Source: Sediminibacterium ginsengisoli
GTDB lineage: Bacteria; Bacteroidota; Bacteroidia; Chitinophagales; Chitinophagaceae
Direction of reading: 5' to 3'
DNA: 16,463 bases
NCBI GenBank assembly: GCA_943324415.2
Contig: CALPLN020000021.1
Coordinates: forward strand, 1 to 16,463
In this document: positions 1 to 8,028 of the stretch, in pieces
Layout: each line of letters starts with the position of its first letter
Numbering within the stretch: position 1 is the first letter of the stretch
Notes under the pieces: model-generated
What the model saw: the letters and a program-made list of their open reading frames with translations, nothing else
The model's database searches: none
Told to the model about the DNA's origin: nothing
Made by a program: the position numbers and the translations under genes

Positions 1-111
1 ATATTTTAAAATTTTTCTTAACAAAAAAGCGACCCCATCACTTAATAGATAAATAATAGGCCAAGGAATTAAAGAAATCAAATAAAACAAACCGTAAAAA
101 ATTGAATACAT
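1..111 (-). CDS. Probable LpxL/HtrB-type lysophospholipid (lipid A) acyltransferase, N-terminus only
   Basis: An open frame starts with ATG at 111-109 and stays open to the left edge, giving 37 codons. It starts 7 nt after the ispG stop, so it is probably co-transcribed with ispG. The visible residues are one hydrophobic segment (MYSIFYGLFYLISLIPW, then PIIYLLSDGVAFLLRKILKY). The pattern 'YLxSLxPxxxxYxxSDGxxxLLRxxxxY' is typical of the start of Bacteroidota lysophospholipid/lipid A acyltransferases, where this helix anchors the enzyme in the inner membrane. The catalytic HX4D/E motif would lie beyond the window, so the function is inferred from the N-terminus alone. Another small membrane protein cannot be excluded. 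Confidence 0.65.
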   Translation of the reverse strand, partial: MYSIFYGLFYLISLIPWPIIYLLSDGVAFLLRKILKY

Positions 112-118
112 ATTTCGA

Positions 119-2128
119 TTATTTACTTGGCTCAATCCAAGCATTGTGTTCTTTAAGTAATAAAATTAATTCATCGACTGCCACATTGCTATCAATATTG
201 CGTTTCATCACTTCTTTACCTTTGTACAAAGTAATTTTTCCTACCCCGCTACCAACATAGCCAAAATCAGCATCTGCCATTTCCCCTGGACCATTTACAA
301 TACAGCCCATGATGGCAATCTTCAATCCTTTCAAATGATTGGTCACTGCTCTTATCTTTGCTGTCGTTTCTTGTAATTCGAATAAAGTTCTTCCACAACT
401 TGGACAAGAAATATATTCAGTTTTTGAAATTCTTGTTCTTGTTGCCTGTAAAATACCAAATGCAGTCGTATTCAATAATTGTTCTAAACTCGAATTGTTG
501 AAATAATTACGACCAGAAACATTTGACCCATTGGCACTTGCTTCATATGCTGCTTTGCTTAATCCTAAACAAATCCCGTCACCAATCCCTTCTAATAATA
601 AGGCGCCGGTTTCAATAGCAAAATGAATTAAGTGTTCGTCGGTTGTTTGCCACTGGCTATCCGTAACTAACACAATAGGTTGCTGAATGTCCAATTGCAT
701 CAGTTGAATGGCCATCCTTCTAACCGCTTGCATAGCATTGTTACATTGACTACTCAAGCACAATACAACAGTAGGGTCTTTAGCAATCTGTAATAATAAT
801 TCATCCGCAATAGGCTGACGATCGCTGTAACAATCTATTTGAACGAAATTTAACTGTGGGTGTTTTACATCCAAAGAAACATATGTAGCAGCATCCACAA
901 TTGGATGGTATTTTTCCAAATTATTCGCCATTGTACAAACCGCAGGTGCTGCTATGATACTCAAGGTGCCCGGCAAATTGAATTCCAATGGCGTACTGCC
1001 AATAAAAATATAATCAGCAGCAGCATCCGATATTGCCCACTTGTCCGTCACCTCGTCGTAGGTATAACCAATCGCAACTAAATCAGTGACTTTAATATTG
1101 GGTAAATGACTTAAATCTGCCACCACTACAGGTACTTGCTTGCCACCAATATTACGCACAGCTATTGTAGAACGTCTTGTATATTCAAAAGGACTATAAG
1201 GCAATTGTATTAATTCAGGTACGGTATCATTTCCTGCATTTGATGCCTGCTGATATCGCTTTACAAGATCTTTACAAACTGGAATTTCCAATTCAGGATC
1301 TTCTGTTAAACTCACTCTGATGGTGTCTCCGATTCCATCTTCTAATAAAGTGCCAATTCCGATTGCACTTTTAATTCTTCCATCTTCGCCATCTCCAGCT
1401 TCTGTCACACCTAAATGCAATGGATATAATTCATTGAACTCTTGTTCCATCTGTTGAATCAATAATCGATAAGCCTGCACCATCACTTGAGGATTACTGG
1501 ACTTCATACTCAAAATGATCTGGTGATAATCTAAGCTTCTTGCAATTCTTAAAAATTCCATCGCGCTTTCTACCATGCCAATTGCCGTGTCACCATATCG
1601 GCTCATAATACGATCACTTAAAGAACCATGGTTCGTACCAATACGCATTGCAGTACCGTGTTCTTTACAAATGAGTACTAAAGGCGTAAATCTTTCTCTG
1701 ATACGTTCTATCTCTTCTACATATTCTGCATCTGTATAATCTATTTGTTCAAATTTCTTTTTGTCAACATAATTACCTGGATTCACCCTAACTTTTTCTA
1801 TAATTTTTGCAGCAATTTCAGCAGCATTCGGCGTAAAGTGAATGTCCGCAACCAACGGCGTAGTATATCCTTTTGAATTCAGTATCGCTTTAATATTCGC
1901 TAAGTTCTCCGCTTCTTTCTTACTTGGCGCAGTCACACGAACCAATTCTGCACCTGCTTCTATACAACGAATCACTTGGGCAACAGTTGCTTCGGTGTCC
2001 ATAGTATCCGTAGTCGTCATAGTTTGAACTCGAATTGGATTCCCTCCACCAATCACTAAGTTGCCTACTTTAACAGGTCTTGTTTGGATACGCTTATAAG
2101 TTGTCAACGATTCAGAATAGTATTGCAT
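119..2128 (-). CDS. ispG: 4-hydroxy-3-methylbut-2-en-1-yl diphosphate synthase, long three-domain form
   Basis: IspG (GcpE) is the penultimate enzyme of the MEP isoprenoid pathway. It reductively opens MEcPP to HMBPP with a [4Fe-4S] cluster in the cytoplasm. The N-terminal TIM-barrel motifs are clear: RPVKVGNLVIGGGNPIRVQT, TTTDTMDTEATVAQV, ADIHFTPNAA, VRVNPGNY and GTNHGSLSDRI. The C-terminal domain carries the cluster ligands: CPSCGRTLFE (about Cys575 and Cys578) and MGCIVNGPGE (about Cys609 and Glu616). At 669 aa it is far longer than the roughly 370 aa two-domain E. coli enzyme. The extra middle domain (about residues 280-550) is the insertion known from plants, Chlamydiae and Bacteroidota. 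The ATG start gives the expected N-terminus. It lies 34 nt after the beta-lactamase-like gene and 7 nt before the next gene. Confidence 0.97.
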   Translation of the reverse strand: MQYYSESLTTYKRIQTRPVKVGNLVIGGGNPIRVQTMTTTDTMDTEATVAQVIRCIEAGAELVRVTAPSKKEAENLANIKAILNSKGYTTPLVADIHFTPNAAEIAAKIIEKVRVNPGNYVDKKKFEQIDYTDAEYVEEIERIRERFTPLVLICKEHGTAMRIGTNHGSLSDRIMSRYGDTAIGMVESAMEFLRIARSLDYHQIILSMKSSNPQVMVQAYRLLIQQMEQEFNELYPLHLGVTEAGDGEDGRIKSAIGIGTLLEDGIGDTIRVSLTEDPELEIPVCKDLVKRYQQASNAGNDTVPELIQLPYSPFEYTRRSTIAVRNIGGKQVPVVVADLSHLPNIKVTDLVAIGYTYDEVTDKWAISDAAADYIFIGSTPLEFNLPGTLSIIAAPAVCTMANNLEKYHPIVDAATYVSLDVKHPQLNFVQIDCYSDRQPIADELLLQIAKDPTVVLCLSSQCNNAMQAVRRMAIQLMQLDIQQPIVLVTDSQWQTTDEHLIHFAIETGALLLEGIGDGICLGLSKAAYEASANGSNVSGRNYFNNSSLEQLLNTTAFGILQATRTRISKTEYISCPSCGRTLFELQETTAKIRAVTNHLKGLKIAIMGCIVNGPGEMADADFGYVGSGVGKITLYKGKEVMKRNIDSNVAVDELILLLKEHNAWIEPSK

Positions 2129-2162
2129 AAAACTTTCTTATGAAAATGAATGGTAATTCAAT

Positions 2163-2900
2163 TTAACGAACTCCTTTGAAGAATCCTTCTTTAACCAATA
2201 TGGATTTTAATAAATTGATATTTCTGTTCTTAAGATCTTTGCCATCCGTTGCACTTGTATGTAATACAAAGAAATAAGGATGCAAGTTCTCTTCAATATA
2301 TCCAATCACCCAAGCTTGATTATCAAGGGTTGTATCTGTTGCCACTAAATAACTTAATTGATAATTTGAATTTTGTTCTTTCAAAATCATTTTTCTAAAA
2401 AGTTCTTGGCTACGTTTTTGAAATGGCAAAGCTTTAAAATACAATCGTTTTATAAAACCAAGTTGTTCATCTGCGGTGATCAATAAAGATTCATCTCTCC
2501 AAAAACTATCCATATTCGCACTCACAAGGCCTTTCCCATAATGAATAGAATCAATTTCTTGTAGTAAGGTTGTTCTGCCGATTTGTTTCACCAGTTGTTG
2601 GTAATAGGCAGTCGAGTCAAGAGATACCCATGTATTTGTATCTGCATTGAGTTGCCCTTTATCAAAGCCAATTAATACTGGTAAAGCGAAAAAAGTATTC
2701 AATGGCGCATACCCGCTATCCTTATAGGCCGATAAATTAAATACGGTAAAAGCTTCGGTGCTGTTTTCCATTAAAGCAAAGCTTCCTTGCATCCCTGCAC
2801 TATCAATCTGTTTCCCGATTGCAGGGCTTATTTTTACATTGTTGGGTGTACAAGCAAAAACGCTGATACTTAGAATGATGACTATGAAAATCTTTTGCAT
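2163..2900 (-). CDS. Class D beta-lactamase-like lipoprotein with degenerate active site
   Basis: The 245 aa product resembles OXA-type (class D) serine beta-lactamases and the related BlaR sensor fold. The match covers the APLNTFFALPVLIGF helix region, the 'YYQQLVKQIG' segment, HYGKG, the block 'FWRDESLLITADEQLGFIKRLY' in pieces, and AWVIGYIEE followed by the PYFFVLH strand. The key residues are gone. S-T-F-K has become N68-T-F-F71, YGN has become Y121-G-K123, and KTG aligns with Leu185-Val-Ala. The conserved Trp of the FW motif (W134) remains. The N-terminus MQKIFIVIILSISVFAC looks like a lipoprotein signal with Cys17 as the lipid site, suggesting envelope anchoring. The ATG at 2900 is preferred, because an upstream in-frame TTG (2942) lies inside the preceding terminator. 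Hydrolysis is not expected; binding or a structural role is inference. Confidence 0.72.
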   Translation of the reverse strand: MQKIFIVIILSISVFACTPNNVKISPAIGKQIDSAGMQGSFALMENSTEAFTVFNLSAYKDSGYAPLNTFFALPVLIGFDKGQLNADTNTWVSLDSTAYYQQLVKQIGRTTLLQEIDSIHYGKGLVSANMDSFWRDESLLITADEQLGFIKRLYFKALPFQKRSQELFRKMILKEQNSNYQLSYLVATDTTLDNQAWVIGYIEENLHPYFFVLHTSATDGKDLKNRNINLLKSILVKEGFFKGVR

Positions 2901-2924
2901 AAAAAATATTGAAAAGGCTATGAA

Positions 2925-2960
2925 ACAAAATACACTCCACAAGTAGTTGTGAAGTGTATT
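2925..2960 (-). terminator. Intrinsic terminator after the FKBP gene
   Basis: On the minus strand, two 14-nt arms (2960-2947 AATACACTTCACAA and 2942-2929 TTGTGGAGTGTATT) enclose a 4-nt loop. They pair completely with a single U-G wobble. A U-rich run (TTTTGTTT) follows. The hairpin starts 26 nt after the FKBP stop codon and ends before the ATG at 2900. It therefore separates the arg-fkp transcript from the beta-lactamase-like gene, ispG and the acyltransferase. Confidence 0.85.
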
Positions 2961-2986
2961 GTATTATAAATTATGTGTATCAAATA

Positions 2987-3739
2987 CTATTGTACACCCA
3001 ATAACTCCACTTCAAAAATCAAAGTAGATCCTGGTCCAATTACTGGTCCAGCAGAACGTTCGCCATAAGCCAATTCAGAAGGGATAAATAACTTCCATTT
3101 GCTTCCAACTGTCATTAACTGTAATGCTTCCTGCCAACCTTTAATCACGCCGTTCAATGGGAAACTGATTGGCTCACCTCTTTGAACTGAACTATCAAAT
3201 ATTTCACCATTAATTAATGTGCCATGGTAATGACATTTAACTGTGTTTTTTAAAGTAGGCTTTGTGGTATCAGTACCAGCCACCATTACTTCATATTGTA
3301 AACCATTGGTTAAACGAACCACACCTGGTCTTTTTGCATTTTCTGCTAAAAATGCCGCTCCTGCTGCTCTGTTTACAGCGATTTTTTCTGTACTCATTTT
3401 ATCTTGGTAGTTTTTAATACATATATCTAATAAGCTATCCGGGATAACACCCTTAGAAGCCACTCCTGCAGCCATGCCTTTTTTGAATAACTCAAAATTA
3501 ACATTTTGTAACCCTTGCCCTTTTAAACTTTGTGCGATTCTGTACCCTAAAGCATAAGATGCACTATCCTTTGTTGTTTTAAGTGATTGCGCTGCTGTAT
3601 AAGACAATGTTAATTTTGTCTTGGTAACAGGAGTTGCTTTAACAAGTGTAGATTTTTTTAAAGGAGCAACTTGCTTGGTCTGCGCCGAACCCGATACGCA
3701 TCCTACTAAGGCTAAAGCGACAATGATTGTTTTTTTCAT
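2987..3739 (-). CDS. Exported FKBP-type peptidyl-prolyl cis-trans isomerase
   Basis: The 250 aa protein has the FkpA/Mip layout. The N-terminal signal (MKKTIIVALALVGCVSGSAQ) could be a lipoprotein signal at LVGC (Cys14) or a cleaved signal at SAQ. An FKBP_N dimerisation/helical region follows at about residues 50-125 (DSASYALGYRIAQSL, FKKGMAAGV, QDKMS). A complete FKBP_C domain fills about 150-250 (YHGTLINGEIFDSS, GVIKGWQEALQLMTVGSKW, IPSELAYGE, PGSTLIFEVELLGV), so the drug/proline pocket residues Tyr, Phe-Asp, Val-Ile, Trp and Tyr are retained. It should catalyse proline isomerisation and chaperone proteins in the periplasm or at the outer membrane. The ATG at 3739 gives the proper signal peptide; an earlier in-frame TTG does not help. 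It lies 45 nt after argH with no terminator seen between, so read-through from the arg operon is likely. Confidence 0.93.
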   Translation of the reverse strand: MKKTIIVALALVGCVSGSAQTKQVAPLKKSTLVKATPVTKTKLTLSYTAAQSLKTTKDSASYALGYRIAQSLKGQGLQNVNFELFKKGMAAGVASKGVIPDSLLDICIKNYQDKMSTEKIAVNRAAGAAFLAENAKRPGVVRLTNGLQYEVMVAGTDTTKPTLKNTVKCHYHGTLINGEIFDSSVQRGEPISFPLNGVIKGWQEALQLMTVGSKWKLFIPSELAYGERSAGPVIGPGSTLIFEVELLGVQ

Positions 3740-3784
3740 CTTAAAATATTGAAATTTAGACCCCAAAAGTACATCAGAATCAGG

Positions 3785-5122
3785 TTATAATGCTAATAAA
3801 TGCTGAATTCTTTGTGCAACCTGCTCTGTTCCGAAACCGTTGATAACCAAGGCCATTTGGGCGGCAATTTGGGGATTGCATAAATTTCCGATACTTCCCT
3901 CGTGTTGATGCTTGATTTCGGTGGTATACGTAAATTGACCCGCTTCAATATCTAGTCCTATTTTTTTATACGCATCTCTGAATGGCATCCCATTATTGAC
4001 CAATTTATTGACTTCCTCTACACTAAATAAGAACTGATATTTTGGATCATTCAGTAAATCTTTTTTGACTTCCATATGCTCGATCATCAAAGATGCCATC
4101 TGTATACAATGATTCAATTCCGCAAAGGCAGGGAACAAATGTTCTTTTAACAATTGTAAATCTCTGTGATAACCCGAAGGCAAATTGGTAGTCATCATCA
4201 TGATCTCATTGGGCAAGGCTTTTATTCGATTACAATAAGAACGAATCAGTTCAAAAACATCAGGATTCTTTTTATGTGGCATGATACTAGAACCCGTTGT
4301 CAAAGCTTCCGGGAAATGAATAAAGCTAAAGTTTTGATTCAAAAACAAACAAGCGTCCATGCTTAATCTCGCTAAGGTATCTGCAATATTGGCCATGGCC
4401 ATGGCGGTTACACGCTCGGCCTTACCCCTACCCATTTGCGCATACACTACATTGTAGTTCAATGTTTCGAATCCTAATAGTTCTGTTGTTCTTGTTCTGT
4501 TGATTGGGAAAGAAGAACCGTATCCTGCTGCAGATCCCAAGGGATTTTTATTGACAATTTTGTAGGCGGCTTGTAGCATCGTCATATCATCTACTAAACT
4601 CTCTGCATAGGCGCCAAACCACAATCCAAAGGAAGAAGGCATAGCCAACTGAAGATGGGTATAACCAGGCAATAAATCTGCCTTATGCGCTTCACTTTTT
4701 GATTGAAGTAAAGTAAAGAATGCTTGGATAGACTCGCTTAACTTAGTGATCTCTGCACGTAGAAATAATTTGATATCTACAAGTACTTGATCATTCCTGC
4801 TTCTGGCGCTATGTATTTTCTTACCTATATCTCCTAATTTTTGGGTCAAGATTAATTCTACTTGTGAATGGATGTCTTCTACTCCAGCTTCAAGTGAAAA
4901 TTCACCGGCTTGAATTTGGGTATAAATTTCGACCAAGGCTTTTTTAAGTTGCACTTGCTCTTCTTTTGTCAATAACCCTACTTCTGAAAGCATCGTGGTA
5001 TGTGCAATAGATCCTATAACATCATATGCCGCCAAGTATTGATCCATTAACTGGTCCTTCCCAATTGTAAATTGCTCCACCGATGTTTCGGTTAGGTTAT
5101 TTTTTTGCCAAAGCTTACTCAT
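3785..5122 (-). CDS. argH: Argininosuccinate lyase
   Basis: This enzyme catalyses the last step of arginine synthesis, splitting argininosuccinate into arginine and fumarate. The 445 aa product is of normal length for the fumarase/aspartase superfamily and has its conserved blocks: SARSRNDQV (about 105-113), LPGYTHLQLAMP (about 151-162, with His156) and the signature GSSIMPHKKNPDVFE (about 277-291) holding the catalytic serine loop. The chosen ATG at 5122 gives MSKLWQK, the usual N-terminus. It sits in ATGAGTAA and overlaps the end of the upstream deacylase gene by 8 nt, which implies translational coupling. It is the last arg gene of the operon; the FKBP gene follows. Confidence 0.97.
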   Translation of the reverse strand: MSKLWQKNNLTETSVEQFTIGKDQLMDQYLAAYDVIGSIAHTTMLSEVGLLTKEEQVQLKKALVEIYTQIQAGEFSLEAGVEDIHSQVELILTQKLGDIGKKIHSARSRNDQVLVDIKLFLRAEITKLSESIQAFFTLLQSKSEAHKADLLPGYTHLQLAMPSSFGLWFGAYAESLVDDMTMLQAAYKIVNKNPLGSAAGYGSSFPINRTRTTELLGFETLNYNVVYAQMGRGKAERVTAMAMANIADTLARLSMDACLFLNQNFSFIHFPEALTTGSSIMPHKKNPDVFELIRSYCNRIKALPNEIMMMTTNLPSGYHRDLQLLKEHLFPAFAELNHCIQMASLMIEHMEVKKDLLNDPKYQFLFSVEEVNKLVNNGMPFRDAYKKIGLDIEAGQFTYTTEIKHQHEGSIGNLCNPQIAAQMALVINGFGTEQVAQRIQHLLAL

Positions 5123-6221
5123 AAGATAAAATGTTTTCAAGTAGTTGAATATAGGTTTGGATACCCGTCTCTATTTCTTGTATAAATATAAATTCATCCG
5201 CAGAATGACTTCTTGCAGAATCTCCTGGACCCATTTTTAAAGTTGGGAAAGGCATCAATGCTTTGTCCGAAGTCGTCACAGAGCCATAATGACCCTTACC
5301 CAATTTAGTACCTGCCTTAATTAAAATATGATCTTGTGCAATACTAGTTGATCGCAATCTTAAACTACGAGGCGTGACTTTAGCATTCACATTGGCCTGT
5401 ATGGTGTGTAAAATTTCCTCAAAACGATACAGTTCGTTTACACGCACATCCACCACCATTTTACAAGTAGAAGGCACTACATTATGTTGTTTATTATCCG
5501 TCTCTATCACCGTTACACTCATCTTTACTGCGCCTAACAAAGGAGATACTTTTTCAAAAACATAAGTGCTAAACCATGCCAAATCTGGCAAGATTTTATA
5601 CAATGCATTTTCTCCTTCTTCTCTTGCAGCATGACCCGCTTTGCCTGTTGATTCCACATCTAAAACCATCAATCCTCTTTCAGCAATCGCCATTTCCAAT
5701 AAAGTTGGTTCACCGACTATGCCGAAATCAATTTTTGGAAGGTCTTTTAATATCAACTCAATGCCATCTGTTCCGGAAATTTCTTCCTCCGCAGAAGCAA
5801 CAAAAACAAGGTTATAAGTAAGTCCTTCTTTTGCATAAAAATATAAATAGGTAGCTATTAGACTGACTAGACATCCGCCTGCGTCATTACTACCCAATCC
5901 AAATAATTTTCCGTCTTTTTCTATTGGCTCAAATGGATTTAAAGTAAATCCTTTATTGGGTTTCACCGTATCATGATGCGAATTCAACAATATCGTTGGC
6001 TTTGCTGGATCGAAATATAGATTCTTGGACCAGATATTATGCTTCACTCGATTCCATAGTACATTATGTTTACTAAAAAAATCTTGAAGACAATCCGCAG
6101 TTGCAAATTCCTCTTTACTAAAAGATGGAATGGCAATCAGTGATTTAAGCAACTGCAGCGCTTCATTTTGTAAAAATTGCAGTTCCTTATTTGCCCCTTG
6201 TATCGTATTCGGTTGAGCCAT
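5115..6221 (-). CDS. argE: M20-family N-acylornithine/N-acylcitrulline deacylase (ArgE-like)
   Basis: This is a di-zinc M20 amidohydrolase of 368 aa. Metal and catalytic motifs are present: SHHDTV (His82, Asp84), GSNDAGG (Asp113), SAEEE (Glu145/Glu146), VGEP (about 169-172) and a late His in RSHSADEF (about His339). GHAAREEGENA (about 196-206) starts the dimerisation domain. It sits in an arg operon that carries an acylornithine carbamoyltransferase instead of OTCase. Its substrate is therefore expected to be N-acylcitrulline, as for Xanthomonas acetylcitrulline deacetylase, or the succinyl equivalent given the ArgF' specificity residue. The sequence itself does not fix acyl preference, and DapE is a close relative. 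The ATG overlaps the argB stop by one base (TAATG), and its 3' end overlaps argH by 8 nt. Confidence 0.88.
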   Translation of the reverse strand: MAQPNTIQGANKELQFLQNEALQLLKSLIAIPSFSKEEFATADCLQDFFSKHNVLWNRVKHNIWSKNLYFDPAKPTILLNSHHDTVKPNKGFTLNPFEPIEKDGKLFGLGSNDAGGCLVSLIATYLYFYAKEGLTYNLVFVASAEEEISGTDGIELILKDLPKIDFGIVGEPTLLEMAIAERGLMVLDVESTGKAGHAAREEGENALYKILPDLAWFSTYVFEKVSPLLGAVKMSVTVIETDNKQHNVVPSTCKMVVDVRVNELYRFEEILHTIQANVNAKVTPRSLRLRSTSIAQDHILIKAGTKLGKGHYGSVTTSDKALMPFPTLKMGPGDSARSHSADEFIFIQEIETGIQTYIQLLENILSYE

Positions 6222-7003
6222 TAGATTTTTATTGTCGTACCTGCGGTACCTTTTATTAATGCATGAACATTCTCTGCTTTGCCAATGATCACCGACGCGA
6301 CACCCCCTGCTAAAGCTACAAAGGCATTGTCAATTTTAGGCACCATACCTTCGAAGATGATATGGTCTTTTTTCAGTTTGACATAACTAACTGAGTCAAT
6401 ATGGTGCATCACAGAACTAGGGTCATTCATATCCGTTAATACCCCTTCTCTTTCAAATCCGTAGATTAAATGCACCTGATATTGAGCAGCCATCGCCACT
6501 GCTATAGATTGCGCAATGGTATCTGCATTGGTATTCAATAATTGTCCCTGGCCATCATGGGTAATTGGCGCGACGACTAATTTCATTCCATTTGAAAGCA
6601 ATGATTGTATCAGAGACTGATTGACTTCATCTACATCTCCTACAAAACCATAATCGATTGACAAGTCTGCTCTTTTATGTGCTCGAATTAAATTTCCATC
6701 CACCCCAGTCATGCCAATTGCATTCACACCAATTGACTGCAGTTGGGAAACGATATTTTTATTGATATGACCTGCGTACACCATAGTGACTATTTTTAGC
6801 GTCTCCTTATCTGTCACCCTTCTTCCTTCAATCATAGTTTGTTGAACCCCCATCTTCTGCGCAAAACTAGTCGCTAATTTTCCACCTCCATGCACTAAAA
6901 TAGCCTGCCCCTCAATGGTGGCAAAAGCTTGTAAGCATTCTGTTAACAAGGCTGGATTGTCAACAATATTGCCCCCTATTTTAATGACGTATAATGATTC
7001 CAT
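6221..7003 (-). CDS. argB: N-acetyl(succinyl)glutamate kinase
   Basis: This amino-acid kinase phosphorylates the gamma-carboxylate of N-acylglutamate. The 260 aa product has the nucleotide and phosphate motifs KIGGN (about 8-12) and LVHGGGK (about 36-42), the substrate-binding GRRVTD (about 60-65) and the NTNADTIAQSIA block near residue 160. Near the C-terminus, FEGMVPKIDNA matches the usual GGMxPKxxxA kinase motif, with Phe-Glu in place of the first glycine. The ATG at 7003 (MESLYVIKIGG) is preferred to an in-frame TTG six codons earlier, because it matches the family start. Stop and the next start share a base (TAATG). There is no obvious extra N-terminal arginine-feedback helix, so the enzyme may be the hexamer-lacking, arginine-insensitive type; that is inference. 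Confidence 0.95.
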   Translation of the reverse strand: MESLYVIKIGGNIVDNPALLTECLQAFATIEGQAILVHGGGKLATSFAQKMGVQQTMIEGRRVTDKETLKIVTMVYAGHINKNIVSQLQSIGVNAIGMTGVDGNLIRAHKRADLSIDYGFVGDVDEVNQSLIQSLLSNGMKLVVAPITHDGQGQLLNTNADTIAQSIAVAMAAQYQVHLIYGFEREGVLTDMNDPSSVMHHIDSVSYVKLKKDHIIFEGMVPKIDNAFVALAGGVASVIIGKAENVHALIKGTAGTTIKI

Positions 7004-7047
7004 GTTTTTTAAAATTAGCAACTTGTTTCAAAATAACTAGTTGGTTT

Positions 7048-8019
7048 TTATTGAATAGATTTTAAGATACTTGCAAGTACTGCCTGAGCAGCCCAAACTC
7101 TATTAGATGCCTCCTTAGTCACTAAACTATTTGGTCCATCCAATATTTCATCACTTAATTCTACATTGCGACGTACAGGTAAACAATGCATCAGTTTTGC
7201 CTGATTGGTTAATGCTAATTTTTGATTGGTCATCATCCAGTTTTCATCCGTACACAATACTTTTCCGTACTCATGGAAAGCACTCCAGTTTTTTACATAA
7301 ACAAAGTCTGCCTCTTTTAATGCAGCATCTTGATCATGCATGATCGTTGCCCCGTCTGTAAATTTTTGTGAAAGTTCATAGCCCACTGGATGTGTAATGA
7401 CAAAATCAGCTGCTCCCCAAGCATTCATCCATTCGCTAAAGCTATTGGATACACATTGAGGAATGGATTTAATATGTGGCGCCCATGTCAAAACCACTTT
7501 TGGCTTTTTATGTTTGAATGAACCAGTTAAGTCCATTGATTCTTGTATGGTTATGATATCTGTTAAGGATTGTAAAGGATGCAATGTGGCAGACTCTAAA
7601 CTCACCACAGGTATACCTGCATATTGAATGAATTGATGGATAATTTTTTCACTATAATCATCTGCTTGGTTGACTAATCCAGGAAAAGTTCTGATACATA
7701 AAATATCAAAATAATTTCCTAAAATAGGAGCAGCGTCTTTGATATGTTCGACTGTTGATCCGTTCATGATAGCGCCTTCTGTAAACTCCAATGCCCATCC
7801 TTCCTTATCAACATTAAATACAATTGCCTCCATGCCTAAATTCTGTGCAGCCACCTGTGTACTTAATCTTGTTCTTAAACTCGGATTTAAAAATAATAAG
7901 CCAATTCTTTTACCAACCCCCAAATCCTTATCTAGCAAAGGAGCAGCTTTATAGGCCATTGCTTTTTGTACTAAATCTTGAAGATCATCTACATCCTTAA
8001 CACTGATAAATTGTTTCAT
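7048..8019 (-). CDS. argF': N-acylornithine carbamoyltransferase, probably succinylornithine-specific
   Basis: This transcarbamylase of 323 aa has carbamoyl-phosphate motifs SLRTR (Ser47-Arg51, within FLNPSLRTRLST), TLHPLQ and MHCLPVRR. It aligns without gaps through its first 100 residues with Bacteroides fragilis SOTCase as I recall it (NLGMxxIV, GxIMxG, EHxxxA, INQFIQ-like IHQFIQYAG). It is clearly AOTCase/SOTCase type rather than OTCase. Residue 90 is Val in GAIMNGSTVEH. The equivalent is Pro90 in B. fragilis SOTCase and Glu92 in Xanthomonas AOTCase, the known specificity switch. Published work reports that replacing Glu92 by Val, Pro, Ser or Ala converts AOTCase to SOTCase activity, so succinylornithine is the predicted substrate. 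It starts 9 nt after argD and ends 44 nt before argB. Confidence 0.92.
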   Translation of the reverse strand: MKQFISVKDVDDLQDLVQKAMAYKAAPLLDKDLGVGKRIGLLFLNPSLRTRLSTQVAAQNLGMEAIVFNVDKEGWALEFTEGAIMNGSTVEHIKDAAPILGNYFDILCIRTFPGLVNQADDYSEKIIHQFIQYAGIPVVSLESATLHPLQSLTDIITIQESMDLTGSFKHKKPKVVLTWAPHIKSIPQCVSNSFSEWMNAWGAADFVITHPVGYELSQKFTDGATIMHDQDAALKEADFVYVKNWSAFHEYGKVLCTDENWMMTNQKLALTNQAKLMHCLPVRRNVELSDEILDGPNSLVTKEASNRVWAAQAVLASILKSIQ

Positions 8020-8028
8020 TTGCTATAA

